Source: Brachycybe producta
Lineage: Eukaryota > Arthropoda > Diplopoda > Playtdesmida > Andrognathidae
DNA: 64,000 bases
Direction: 5' to 3'
NCBI GenBank assembly: GCA_036925085.1
Contig: JAUPFP010000001.1
Location: forward strand, 21,439,937 to 21,503,936
Of the stretch, positions 1 to 10,530 are shown piece by piece (position 1 is the first letter of the stretch; each line of letters starts with the position of its first letter). A model generated the notes under the pieces. That model did not search any database and was not told the origin of the DNA. It was given only the letters and a program-made list of their open reading frames with translations. The position numbers and the translations under genes were made by a program.

Positions 1-199
1 TGAACACATTTTATGTCAGCTTTATTATGTCTTGATTAGTTCATTAATTTTATTTGTTTGTAGAAAGGATGTGGACATTAAAGTCACTCTCAGGGGAGGT
101 GTGAGTGGAATAAGATTAAGAACCAATGTTGTAGAGAGTAGAGACCTACATGTAGGCCTGTATTATTTTAGTCAATGGGCTGGGTTGAGCCTGGGCTGA
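1..199. other. AT-rich sequence, nothing recognised
   Basis: No open frame, repeat or RNA signature is visible before the minisatellite that starts near 200. Confidence 0.5.
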
Positions 200-1090
200 G
201 AATTTTAACAAGAAAACAAATGAGCTTTGTTGGCTTCATGAGCTTCCGTCAGCTTTGTAAATCTCATGGGTCTTGTAGGCTTTCTGGTCTTCATCAGTAG
301 TGTAGTGGATTTTGTGAGCCTGTTGAGCTTTTTGAGCTTCATTGGTATGGTGGACTTTGTGGGCCACATTGACCTGATGGGCTTTGTGTATCTTCTTGAC
401 CTGATGAGCATTTTAAAAAGCATAGCTCATTGGCTTTATAGGCCTGGTGGGCTTCATCAGTCTATTGGGTTTGTGGGCTTTCTTGGTCTAGTGGACTTCG
501 TGAGCCTGGTGAGCTTTGTGGGCTTCATTGGTCTGGTGGATTTTGTGGCCCTCTTTTGCCAGATGTGTTGTGTGAGCCTCAGTGATCTGATGGTCGTTTT
601 AAAAAGCCCAGCCCATGGGCTTTGTAGGCTTCATTGGTTTAATGGATTTATTTTCCTGGTGAGCTTCATTGGTCTGGTGGATTTTTCAGCCATCTTAGGT
701 ATGATGAGCTTTTTGAGTCTCAATGACCTGATGCTAATTTTAAAAATGCCCAGCCTATGGGTTTTATAGACCTGGTGGACTTTGTGGTCTTCCTAGTTCC
801 TGGTGGACTTTGTGGTCTTCCTAGGACCTGGTGGACTTTGTGGTCTTCCTAGGACCTGGTGGACTTTGTGATCTTCCTAGGACCTGGTGAGCTTTGTGGG
901 TTTCATCTGTTTAGTGGATTGTGTGGGCCTGGTGAGCTTCATTGGTCTGGTCGACTTTGTGGGCCACGTTGACCTGATTGAACATTTAAAAAGCCCAACG
1001 CCTGAGCTTTTTATAGGCCTTGTTGGGCCTTGTGGGCTTTGTGGCAGTTATTGGCTTAGTGAGCTGTGTTCACTATGTTAGTTTTGTGAG
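200..1090. repeat. degenerate GT-rich minisatellite with higher-order structure
   Basis: Words such as GGCTTCATTGGTCTGGTGGA and GACTTTGTGGGCC recur in irregular order. A longer block containing TTTTAAAAA followed by a GCCCA-like word recurs near 411, 597, 737 and 983, which suggests a decayed higher-order unit. Within it, 772-885 holds about four copies of a cleaner 28-bp unit (GACCTGGTGGACTTTGTGG plus CTTCCTAG). The long frames here encode only L/V/F/G-rich repeats and I do not regard them as genes. Confidence 0.8.
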
Positions 1091-1493
1091 TTAAGCTAAG
1101 CCTCCATTTTTTTCAAATGTAGGTCTCTAATAGAGAGAAAGAGATCTTAAATGAAGTTTTGAAAACTAGAAAGTGCAACAGCAACACAAAAAAAACACAG
1201 AAGTTGTTTTTAAACTCCTTTTGTGTAAGTGCTTTGGACTTGTGTCATGGGGTGTTGATATGGTTTTCTTTTAAAGAAAAGAATTGATTCTTTAACATGA
1301 TGTGTGTGTGTTTGCTGCTCTTTTTTGAGTAAAACACTTTTTTTATATATATTTCATGTCAAGTGAAAATAGCAAGACAAGAAGAAACCCCCTCTTCATA
1401 ATCAATGTTAGAGGATTTTCATGTGAGTGAATAACATGATTGACTATATGGAAGTGAGTTTCTGTCACCAACTCAGAAAAATACAAGAAAGCA

Positions 1494-1528
<35 letters not shown>

Positions 1529-2090
1529 TACTGTATATAGCTAGTGTGTGAGAGAGAGAGAGAATTTTTATCACTCTCTCATGAATTGTGTGTTATCATT
1601 ATTTTGAACCACTTTTTCTCTCTTTCTTTCAAGAGTTGAATTTAAGTTTGACACATTCTGACAGTAGGGGGCGTGATAAAAATGAAATACTAATAATAAG
1701 AAGAAAAAAATATTAGAAAAATGGAAAAAAAATGTTCTATCCAAAATTTATTGTTAAAAAAATACTGCATGTCTTTATCTCATTCCGTTCTTGAGTTGTT
1801 CGACCCACAAACTCGGGAATCCAGACATACAGACATCCTTTTTTGTCACTTTTCTTGCATAATCCTATATACCTCCATTGTTCTTTAGAGCAAAAAGCAA
1901 TCTTTTTCAGAAAGAGAATTTATTGGTTCAAATTAAGAGAAGAAGAAAACTAAATAAACACTTGAAAAGTTCAATTTTTGAACCCTGAAAACATAGAAAA
2001 ATGCTTTGTTTTTAATCGAAATGCCCTTTAACGAGGTGTTAGGATCCTGTGTTGGAACCTTGTTCACAAAGGGTTCAAGTTGAAGTTCAA
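1091..2090. other. AT-rich spacer with GA microsatellites
   Basis: Contains (GA)n runs near 1506-1530 and 1549-1562, poly-A/T runs and no supported gene. A tract at 1780-1850 (ending in CAGACATACAGACATCC) has the look of a dispersed repeat tail but I cannot place it in a family. Confidence 0.6.
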
Positions 2091-2104
2091 GTGCCAAGTT
2101 TTCA

Positions 2105-2260
2105 TTTTGAGTTTGTCAATAAAAAAGTTTATTTTTAAAAATAAAAAGATGAAAATACTGTTGAGTGATTCATCTACTCTTCTAGTTTCTAAAACACTTT
2201 CTAGTTTTTGTTTGTTTTTTAATTTTGTTTCTTGAAAAGACAGAATAATGTGATTAAAAA
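2105..2260 (+). repeat. interspersed CTTCTAG-family repeat (copy 1)
   Basis: One of about a dozen copies in the window of a short dispersed element. In this orientation it reads TTTATTTTnAAA, then a GATTCATCTAC word, then CTTCTAGTTTCTAAAACAC, then a GAAAAGACAGAATAAT word. The family has no coding capacity and resembles a SINE or MITE. I see no clear terminal inverted repeats or target duplication, so its class is undecided. Confidence 0.6.
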
Positions 2261-2312
2261 AACATCTATTCCCAAAACCATTTTAATTAAATCTAATGGA
2301 TTTGCTTTTAAA

Positions 2313-3022
2313 AAGAGGTGGGACGAATCCTAAATTTTCTGGAATTCGAATCCTAAAAAGTTCTCGAATCCCACGAATCTCCCGAATCTCTCGAATCCTT
2401 AATATAAGAATCCTATATTATTCATTAAGAAGATACAAATAAATGAAAAAAATATTAAATATTAAATTATTAATAATAAAAACAAGTGTGGCACTCAGGG
2501 TCAGGCCACAAGGTGATGATATTGGTGATCCGGTTACCACCGAAATTGCAACAATCGCCGTGTTTTGTGCTTCTATTGGACGTTAATGGAGTTAAAACTA
2601 ATTTTACCAAAATTTTAATATTTTTTTTATGTTAGGATTCGAAAAAGACGAAAAAAGCGCGAAGATTCGAGTTTTCAAATCTCTCGAATCCTTCATATAA
2701 GAATCCTATATTATTCATTAAGAAGATACAAATAAATGAAATATTAAATATTAAATTATTAATAACAAAAAACACAGTGTGGCACTCAGGGTCGCCACAA
2801 GGTGTTCCATTGGTGATCCGGGTCCAACCACCCAAATTGCAACAATCGCCGGGTTTTTTGAACAGTTTTTTTTTAAAGTTTAGGATTCGAAAGACGAAAA
2901 AAGCGCAAAGATTCGAGTTTTTGAATCTCGAATATTTTTCAAGATTCGCGAGATTCGAGTGTTCGAATCTCGAATATTTTTCAAGATTCGCGGGATTCGA
3001 GGATTCGAATGTCCCATTCCTA
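2313..3022. mobile_element. hAT-like non-autonomous transposon, 710 bp
   Basis: The left end AAGAGGTGGGACGAATCC and the right end, read inverted as TAGGAATGGGACATTCGAATCC broken here after TAGGAATGGGAC, form an imperfect terminal inverted repeat of the hAT type. A perfect 8-bp duplication CTTTTAAA lies at 2305-2312 and 3023-3030. Inside are two direct copies of a roughly 170-bp block (2387-2567 and 2681-2862). Many GATTCGA/TCGAATC words repeat near both ends. There is no transposase, so it would need an autonomous hAT elsewhere. Confidence 0.75.
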
Positions 3023-3030
3023 CTTTTAAA

Positions 3031-3840
3031 GCTCTACCAAATGATTTGAGATTTGACTTAACAAGACTGGAAAAAACAACAACAACAACAACAACAAAAA
3101 ACTAGAAAAAAAAACTGGTAGAATTATTTGCATTTTTTGTTGTTGTTGTTAGTTGAAGGAAGAGAAAATGTTGAGGCTTGTTTTTTGTAGGATGATTAAT
3201 TTGTCATCCTCTTTTCTTCATCATCATCATCATCATCATCATCATTTTGATCATTATTATGTACTTGATATAATATGCAAATTGATGCCCCTGTTAACTC
3301 CTAATGACTTGATATGATTTAATGAGAGATTAAGTCTGGATGTGGAAAAGTGAATAAATTTTCATTGATGGTGGTGCAATTTGCATTCTGATTCTAATAT
3401 TATGTTAAAGGGAGGGGGAGGTTTATATATTTTACAAGAAGATATGTAAAAAAAAAAAATCAGATTTTAACATCTGTTTTGGCTGTTGGGTCCTTATATT
3501 TTTTTAATGTAATGTTAATTACAATGTGAATCTTTAAGTAGCAATTGGCTTTTAATAAATTATTATTTATGCCTTTAAGGTTTTAAGTTAAAGCGATTTT
3601 TTGTCTTCACTTTCTTGTGATTTTAACGGTGAGAAGCAAAAAAAAAAAGAGAAAACTCTTGAGGATCTGTTTTTGCTGTACAACTTTCAATTTTTGTTTT
3701 CTAATTTAGAACTCTCAGATTTTTCAGTGATTTAAAATTCACAATTTTTGTTTTTTTTAGGCAGAAGTTTTTTTTTTTTAGCAAATTAGAATATTTTGTT
3801 TTCTTTCTAAATTACTGATCTGCTATTAAGTCAAATTCTC
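3031..3840. other. AT-rich spacer with AAC and ATC microsatellites
   Basis: Contains (AAC)n near 3077-3100, (ATC)n near 3219-3245 and homopolymer runs; no gene seen. Confidence 0.6.
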
Positions 3841-3844
3841 AAGA

Positions 3845-4565
3845 GCTTCACGTGAGTTTTAAGAGTTTGAGAAGAACTTAAGCTTGAGAAAAGCATGGAA
3901 AGATTCTTAGAGAAGTTTAAAATAAAATTGAGGAATATTTGAAATAAGGCTGAGGAGGGCCTGAAATATGGTTGAGGAGTGCTTGATATGAGGTTAAGAA
4001 GAGCTTGAAACGAGCTGCAGAAGAGGCTGAGAAGTGTGAAAAGTGATCGAGAAAAGTTTTAAAAGAGGTGTAGAGCTTAAAAAAAGCTTGAAGAGCTATG
4101 CGAAGAGCTTGAAAAATACTTAAAAAGAGCTTGAGAAAAAACTTGAGAAGAGCTTGAGGAAAACTTGAGAAGAGCTTGAGAACAAATTCAAAAGAGTTTG
4201 AGAAAAGCTTTAAGATCTTGACAAAAGCTTTAAAAAGCTTGATAAAAGCTGAAAAATAGTTTGAGAAAAGCTTTAAGAGCTTGAGAAAAGCTTTAAAAGA
4301 GCTTGTGAAATACTTTAAAAGCTTCATAAAATTATTAAAAAAAAACTTGAGAAATATTTTTTAAAAAGGTTGGGAAAAGCTTCAAAAGAGCTTGAAAAAA
4401 AGCACGAGGAAAGCCTGAGAAACGCTTGAAAAGAGCTTTAAATATGTTGCAAAGAGCTTTAATAGAACTTGAGAAGGGTTGCGAGGAGCTTTAATAGGAC
4501 TTGCAAAGAGCTTGGAAAGAACTTTAGAAGAGCTTGAAATAAGCTTGACAAACGTTTTAAAATAT
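3845..4565. repeat. GAGCTTGAGAAA minisatellite, block 1
   Basis: Degenerate tandem array of 12- to 22-bp units built from GAGCTTGAGAAAA and GCTTTAAAAGAGCTTG. The reverse strand is open for 136 codons (3917-4327) but encodes only a Leu/Phe/Lys periodic chain, as expected of a repeat without stops. I treat it as non-coding. Confidence 0.8.
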
Positions 4566-5265
4566 TGTGGTACTGGTAGTATTTTACCAAGATGTTTGGT
4601 TTGATCGACTTAAAAGATTTCTCTCCTCCTCTGAAATTAACTTTAAGAAACTTAAAAACTAGAAGAGTCAAGCTAAATTTTTTTTCAATTTTTGATTATT
4701 TATAAAGTTAGAAAATGGATAAATTTCGAAAAATTTCATTTTGGTTTTCTCTTAAGCAAAAGCTCTCAAGAGAATTCTGTTTTATTTAAAACTCTGAGCT
4801 TTTCAAATTTGTATACGAGTTCTTTTCAAGCTCTTACCAAGCTCTTTTAAAAGTTTTTATCAATCTTTTTTCAAGCTTTTTTTTTTCAAAAAAAAGCTGA
4901 AGTTCTTTGAAGAGTTTTATCTGAAGCAATAATCTCAGAGGAGATTTATTCAAATTAGAAAGTTTTCTTCTTCTTAATATTCTTATTGTTCATTTTTCTT
5001 TCTAATTCCTTTTTTTTACATTAAATATATTTTGTAGTCAAAAATAAAATGAATGAAATTTGATTCTTTTACATTATATTTTTTCATGAAATGAATGAAA
5101 AAAACAAAATCTATATTTATCATAGCGTATGAGAGATATTTTTCCTCTCTTTTTGTGATTTATTTGACTAATGATGTGATGCTTTTAATATAAATTGGTG
5201 CACAGAAAAATCTTTTGGCAGATTTTTGTTATTTTGTTTTCTGATCTATTTATTGAACCACCCAA
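4566..5265. other. AT-rich spacer
   Basis: Mostly AT-rich sequence with poly-T runs and a few inverted echoes of the neighbouring GAGCTTGAG repeat (AGCTCTTTTAAAAG near 4840). No gene recognised. Confidence 0.5.
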
Positions 5266-5270
5266 TATAT

Positions 5271-5318
5271 ATGGGGAGGGGGTTCCTATATATATATAGG
5301 AAGGAACCCCCTCCCCAT
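5271..5318. repeat. perfect 16-bp-arm hairpin
   Basis: Arm 5271-5286 (ATGGGGAGGGGGTTCC) is perfectly complementary to 5303-5318. The AT-rich loop can itself pair (CCTATATATATATAGG). It could be a small palindromic insertion or an RNA hairpin; no family recognised. Confidence 0.6.
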
Positions 5319-5438
5319 TTTTTATTTCTACTTTTATTAAAAGGATTTTGTGTGTGCCTTTAATGGCAGTGTCAAACAATTGACATTTTCCATGTTGACA
5401 TTTTACTAGAAAAAAGGTTGTGAAAAAGAAATCTCTCT

Positions 5439-5439
<1 letters not shown>

Positions 5440-5469
<30 letters not shown>

Positions 5470-5640
5470 CAACCTTTATAATATATAGAAAATATATACA
5501 ATATATGAAAAAAAAAAGTATAATCAGTTTGATTGCAGGAGTTCTGATCTCATGTTTCATTTTGTGGCATTTTTTGAACCACACGTAAATGGTACAGAGA
5601 GAAAGAATGAGAGAGAGAGAGAGAGAACAAAAAAAGGTTA
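5440..5640. repeat. TC and GA microsatellites
   Basis: (TC)n near 5432-5469 and (GA)n near 5598-5624, separated by unremarkable AT-rich DNA. Reverse-strand frames through them encode only RE/SL repeats. Confidence 0.7.
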
Positions 5641-5805
5641 AGTTCATCATTAACCTGATTTGAAATCAATATCGAAATCGATATTTCTGTACAGAATGTT
5701 TAAAAAAATATATTTATTATGGATTTGTTTCATAAAACAAATTGAAAATATCAAACAAAAATTTTTAATTTTGAAAGATATCTGTCATGAAACTACCTAT
5801 AAACG

Positions 5806-6280
5806 CCTATGCGAAGAGCTTGAGAAAGACTTTAAAAGAGCTTGAGAAAGACTTGAAAAGAGCTTGAGAAAGACTTGAAAAGAGCTTGAGAAAGACTTGA
5901 AAAGAGCTTGAGAAAGACTTGAAAAGAGCTTGAGAAAGACTTTAAAAGAGCTTGAGAAAGACTTTAAAAGAATTTGGGAAAAACTTGAGAAGAGCTTGAG
6001 AAAAAATTCATGAGAGTTTGAGAAAAGCTTTGAGAGCTTGAGAAAAAATTCATAAGAGATTGAGAAAAGCTTTAAAAGAGCTTGTGAAAAGCTTTAAAAA
6101 CTTCAAAAAATTATTAAAAAAAAAACTTGAGAAATATTTTTTAAAAAGTTTGGGAAAAGCTTCAAAAGAGCTTGAGAAAAACTTGAAAAAAAACCTCGAG
6201 GAAAGCTTGATAAAAGCTTGAAAAGAGCAAAAATCTTTAAAAGAACGTGAGAAGAGCTTGCCAGCAACTTTAATAAAACT
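5806..6280. repeat. GAGCTTGAGAAA minisatellite, block 2
   Basis: Cleaner than block 1: about eight near-identical 22-bp units (GAGCTTGAGAAAGACTTGAA plus AA) at 5816-5970, decaying to the right. The shared unit shows the two blocks have a common origin, although 1.2 kb separates them. Confidence 0.85.
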
Positions 6281-6329
6281 TGCCAATAGCCATTAGGAAA
6301 GAACTGTCCGATTTTTGTGGTTGAAAAAG

Positions 6330-6765
6330 TGTAATCCTACTGAAATTCATAAGCGCAAGTGTGTGAAGTTTGTGGTGGGAAAGTTATTTCGAGGCAAGCA
6401 GTCCGGGGAAACGTTGCGAAATGTTTGAGAATGGCCATGCTGACATTCAAGTGGGCAGTGTGGGAACCACCCTCCCTACAGCTCTTGATTTGTGGCCCTG
6501 TGATCTCCATGTCTTCTTGCCAATGAGAAATGAACTGGCAAAAGTGTGATACCAGTCGGACAAAGAAGTGAAAACTGCTACTCAAAATTGGTTTTCGCAT
6601 GCTGGACGGGATTTTTATGAAGCTGGAATCACAAAACTTGTTCAGAAATATGAAAAATGCAAGAATTTGTTGGGTGATTATGTCGAAAAATTGATTTTTG
6701 GTTTACTAACCAATAAAAAAAATAGTTGCACTATAACATTTCTTGTACTTTTTGAGTTGTGACTC
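6330..6765 (+). pseudogene. mariner transposase relic (C-terminal part)
   Basis: In one forward frame from 6484, codons read LDLWPCDLHVF, the degenerate form of the SPDLAPCDFHLF segment that carries a catalytic Asp in mariner transposases. After one in-frame TGA (about 6549) the same frame continues with SDKEVKTATQNWFSHAG, DFYEAGITKLVQKYEKC and GDYVEK, the usual mariner C-terminus. It then runs on to a stop at 6762. The N-terminal DNA-binding half and first catalytic Asp are absent or unrecognisable. This is a dead Tc1/mariner copy, with no inverted repeats seen. Confidence 0.75.
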
Positions 6766-7271
6766 AGTGCAACTTACTTTCTGGCTGCCCCTCATATTTT
6801 TTTTTAAAAAAACATTTACCGTTTTTTACATTTTTAACAGCCAAAAATATTTTATTTTAAAATATGCCACCATTTACTCTTCTAGTTTCAATGCAAACTA
6901 ATTCAAACGTTTTTTTTTTAATTCAAAAATAATGTAAACTTTAATCATTATCAAATCCCCACTAATATTTTATTTTAAATACGAGCTTATAAAATATTTC
7001 ATTATTAAATTTGTCTTTTAACCTCCATTTACTCTTCTAGTTTAAATTCAATCTGAACTTGCTACACTTTCACTAGGGCCATATTACACTCTTAATTAAT
7101 ACGAATGGTCCAATTGAGGAAAAAGCTCCAATTAATTGACTTCTATCTGAATTTACTTTGGCAAATAAATAGTAAATGGTTAAAATCTTTAATGAAATTA
7201 CATTTGATATGTAATAATTATGACTGAAATTTAACTGAGTGTTGTATTTCTCTCACTCACACATACACACA

Positions 7272-7327
<56 letters not shown>

Positions 7328-7796
7328 GAATTTTTATCATCATCGAGATTTTAATCTTCACACATCAGATTACATTTTTGTGTTATGTATGTGGTTTGAA
7401 AAATCCCTCATAAATTAAGCTTGTGATAAAAAGCTTGTTTCAATGAAAAATTTTTGTGTTTGTGTCAACAAATATACTGTAGGCAAATATAAGAAAAAGA
7501 ACACAAACAAACTACCAGTAGAACAATATACAGAGTGTCCCATATGTCAGGAAAAATTAGAAATTATAAGGTAAAATCCTAGAATATTGAGAGAAAAAAA
7601 TATTAGATATGAATCTCTCTGTTTAGCAGTGCTAATTAGTTCTTGAAAACAAGTGCTATCCTAAAAAAAAGGTCTAAACGAAACGCGGATGTAAGGGCAC
7701 TTGCATCGCTAAAGATTAGTCGCTTGCAAAAACTGCTTGTAATAATATTTTTAATGTCTTAATTACAATAAAAAAACATCTTTTGATTAAGAAAAC
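6766..7796. other. AT-rich spacer with a long TC microsatellite
   Basis: (TC)n at about 7274-7325. CTCTTCTAGTTT words near 6887 and 7032 are fragments of the CTTCTAG-family repeat. No gene seen. Confidence 0.6.
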
Positions 7797-8515
7797 AAAA
7801 TTAACCTACCTCTGTAATTTTTTTATTCCCATTTGAACGCTCAGAAAAGTAGAAAAAGCTTCGATAGCAGCCACAACTGGTGAACTGTGTAACACCCTGT
7901 ATTTCACCTTCCCTTTAAAATCATAGCCTAGGCATCCTTGGTACCCCAAGATCCACATTTCCACCCCTTTTCTCGACCATCTAAGACCCCAAAGTGTAAG
8001 TCACATCCTGGTCCATACTCATCAGAGTACGTTCTCTTGGGCATGCGAGCACCTGTGTAGGTGCACACAGGTATAAAGGTCTGTGTCTTGATTGATTTGG
8101 TGTCCATTCTCTGAGATTGAAACATGAAATAACTTATTCAACAAGTAAATTTGTCAACCTGCATTCGTCTCGCCCATTATTATTATTATTTCTCTCTTTA
8201 AAATTGCGTTCAACAGGAAATACCAATGAGAACGACTCCGGCACTGTTCGTAATCAGGTCTAAATCATACACTCTCTCAGTTTAAGGCGGTATCCGTCCC
8301 CAAGATAAGAGAACCTAGACCTGAGTCCCGTAACAGGGGCTTTACACTGTTACAATTGGTTTCTTCATATCTCCAATTAATTCATTATCTCTTCATTGCT
8401 ATGCTAACATACTGAAAAAATAACAAAACCAGTTCGCCAGTTGTGGCTGCTATTGAAGCTTTTTCTTTTTTTTCTGAGCATTCAAATGTAAATTATGAAG
8501 GTAGGTTAATAGATG
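7797..8515. mobile_element. foldback element with about 85-bp inverted arms
   Basis: The left arm 7797-7890 and right arm 8425-8515 are inverted copies. Shared words include TTAACCTACCT at the outer edge and AGCAGCCACAACTGG inside. The roughly 530-bp interior is richer in G+C than the surroundings and matches no other repeat here, so it may be captured DNA. No target duplication was identified with confidence. Confidence 0.65.
7928..8125 (-). CDS. hypothetical 65-aa frame inside a foldback element
   Basis: A reverse-strand frame of 65 codons lies wholly inside the 7797-8515 inverted-repeat element. Its composition is mixed and protein-like (for example PKRTYSDEYGPGCDLHFG, then basic, Gly/Trp-rich residues), unlike the low-complexity frames common here. 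I recognise no domain. It might be a captured exon, a short element-encoded peptide or chance; no splice sites or RNA evidence can be judged from this sequence. Confidence 0.2.
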   Translation of the reverse strand: MFQSQRMDTKSIKTQTFIPVCTYTGARMPKRTYSDEYGPGCDLHFGVLDGREKGWKCGSWGTKDA

Positions 8516-9257
8516 TGAGTACACTTGCTCGTACAAACAGTGCACACACACACAGCAAAATATGTGGCAAAACAGATCAGAGCTTTGTGCCCGTTTACAG
8601 CAGATGCATTTGTGGCACCACATAGTAGTGCCACAAAGTGGTCTTTGTGAAGCCAACCTTACACATACATACAATATACTGTACAATACACATGAGAGAT
8701 TTTGAAAGAGAAGGATTAAAAACTCCATGTATCAAAAAAAAAGAGAGAAAAATGTGAACAAAATGTTTAATGGACCTCAAAGCTAATGATGCAAATTGCT
8801 GAAAATTTATTTTAATTGCATTGCTTTTCTATTTGTTCATCAAGCTTGTCATTTTTGTACATGAAAATACATAACTATAACCCCTTGTTAAATTGTGAAT
8901 AAATTGTAGAAAAAGGGGGAGAAGGGGAGGTCTTTCTTGTGTGTGTGTGTGTTGGTTGTTATTTGAGCTTTTGTTTTTGAAGATTTTTCTTTATCATCAT
9001 CATTGTTTTAATGATGAAATATAAATTGCTTTACTTTGCATTTTAGTATTTTTCTTTTCAGTGGTTTTAGCTTCTACTTTTTTCTTGTTGTCTTTCCTTT
9101 TATTTTTCTTCAAAATACTCGATTTCTAAATCTAAAAAGAAGTTCTTACAACTTAATTGTTGTATAATTTACTTTTTTCCCCCTTTTTTATTAAATTGAA
9201 AATATACTAAAAGTTTGTGAAACTTTTAAGAAGTTTCTTTTGTTTCAGTTGAATATC
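8516..9257. other. AT-rich spacer
   Basis: Contains a TAGTGCCACAAAGTGG / CCACATAGTAGTG-like inverted word near 8610-8645 and a short GT run near 8938. No gene recognised. Confidence 0.5.
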
Positions 9258-9260
9258 TAA

Positions 9261-9639
9261 AGCCTCGTTTTCACGATAGTTTCTGTCATGAGAGCAGCAA
9301 CTATCGCGAGAACTATCATTGTGAAGACCACATGATAGTCACTATCTCGTTTGACTCTAGAGATAGTTGATAGTATACTGTCGCAATAGTAATAGTTGTT
9401 GAGTGACCGGCGCTTGTAGGGAAATTTGTAGGGTAATTTGGCTTCTGGAGAGTGAAAGAGAGAGGAAACACTGTTGTTGACTCAATGATATCTGTGAAGT
9501 AGACGTCACACTGTCATGTGACAGACAACTATCACGTTATTTCAAGACATGTTGACAGTTGCTATCGTGAGAATGAACTATCGCAACTTTCATGACAGCT
9601 ACTCTCACGAAAGAGAACCATCGACATGAAAACGAGGTT
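9261..9639. mobile_element. MITE with TAA target duplication, 379 bp
   Basis: Left end AGCCTCGTTTTCACGATAG and right end TGAAAACGAGGTT are inverted copies. Both sides carry TAA (9258-9260 and 9640-9642), which fits PIF/Harbinger-type targets. The interior is full of CTATCG/CGATAG and ATAGTTG words in both orientations, so the strand can fold along much of its length. No transposase. Confidence 0.7.
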
Positions 9640-9655
9640 TAAGATGTTTTATGAA

Positions 9656-9936
9656 TAGAGCTCGGATTTTTATGCAATATCATGCAAATGTTTCTCAATC
9701 TATGGCTCAATTGTGACGAAATCATCATCAAAATTACCTTAACTGCAATTATGATTTTTTCTAATCAAAAAGACTGTTTTGATGCTTGATGTCGAGTTGC
9801 TATCCGTTCTAGCCTCAAACGGGTGTTTTTGATTGAAAAAAACAAACAATTAATTTATTGGTTGATTGTTACTTCACAATTGGCACTTGGGCCACAGATT
9901 GAGAAACATTTGGTTAATATTTATATTCAAACTCTG
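9656..9936. mobile_element. hAT-type foldback MITE (copy 1)
   Basis: Terminal repeats TAGAGCTCGGATTT and, inverted from the right end, CAGAGTTTGAAT. Perfect 8-bp duplication TTTATGAA at 9648-9655 and 9937-9944. Long inverted arms carry TTTCTCAATCTGTGGCnC and the interior folds on itself. Immediately after the right duplication, TAGAACTCTGATTTT looks like another left terminus, so a second insertion or truncated copy may abut it. Confidence 0.8.
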
Positions 9937-9944
9937 TTTATGAA

Positions 9945-10075
9945 TAGAACTCTGATTTTCGAGTTCTGGGAAAACTACTCATTAGAGAAAAAGTGATAAC
10001 ATTTCTGACAGTCATACCTTATGATGTCACTCTCTGTGCCCCATTATTTTATGTTGTACATTAGTCAATGGAAGT
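9945..10075. other. short AT-rich spacer
   Basis: Apart from the terminus-like word at its left edge, nothing recognised. Confidence 0.4.
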
Positions 10076-10079
10076 AACA

Positions 10080-10255
10080 TGATAATTTTTTTCATAATTG
10101 GCTTTTATGATCTCTTAAGTGCTTGAGATTACCCTTCTAGTTTCTAAACTACTTTCAAGTTTCTCTTTATTTTTGCTTTTCTGAAAGACAGAATTAATCA
10201 GAATTCCAATCGTGGTTTACACATTAAAGCCACCTTAAGGTTGTTTCATGTAGAA
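10080..10255 (+). repeat. interspersed CTTCTAG-family repeat (copy 2)
   Basis: Carries CCCTTCTAGTTTCTAAAC, CTGAAAGACAGAATTAATC and then a TTTACACATTAAAGCCACC word that also follows the copy at 32.8 kb. This shows the family unit extends to about 200 bp. Confidence 0.6.
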
Positions 10256-10439
10256 ATTATTATTACACAAACCATTCAGAAACAACTTTAAATCAAAATT
10301 TAATTTTGATTAGAAACTGGAATAGTAAAATATATTTTCTTAATAGAGAAACAAAAATATATATATATTTTTTTTTTGTTTCTGAGAAATTCTTGATTTC
10401 TTTGTTTAAAATTGTAGCCAAAATGGATATTCTGAAATA

Positions 10440-10530
10440 AGACTTATCTTTTTTTCATTTACTATTCTAGTTTCTTTTACTATTCTAGTTTTATTTACTA
10501 TCCTAGTTTCATTTACTATTCTAGTTTGTG
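10440..10530. repeat. short tandem repeat of TTTACTATTCTAGTTTC
   Basis: Four tandem copies of about 19 bp (ATTTACTATTCTAGTTTC variants), a local amplification of the CTTCTAG word. Confidence 0.75.

Noticed and set aside
3917..4327. 136-codon Leu/Phe/Lys reverse frame resembling an amphipathic helix protein
   Set aside because: It is the complement of the GAGCTTGAGAAA minisatellite.
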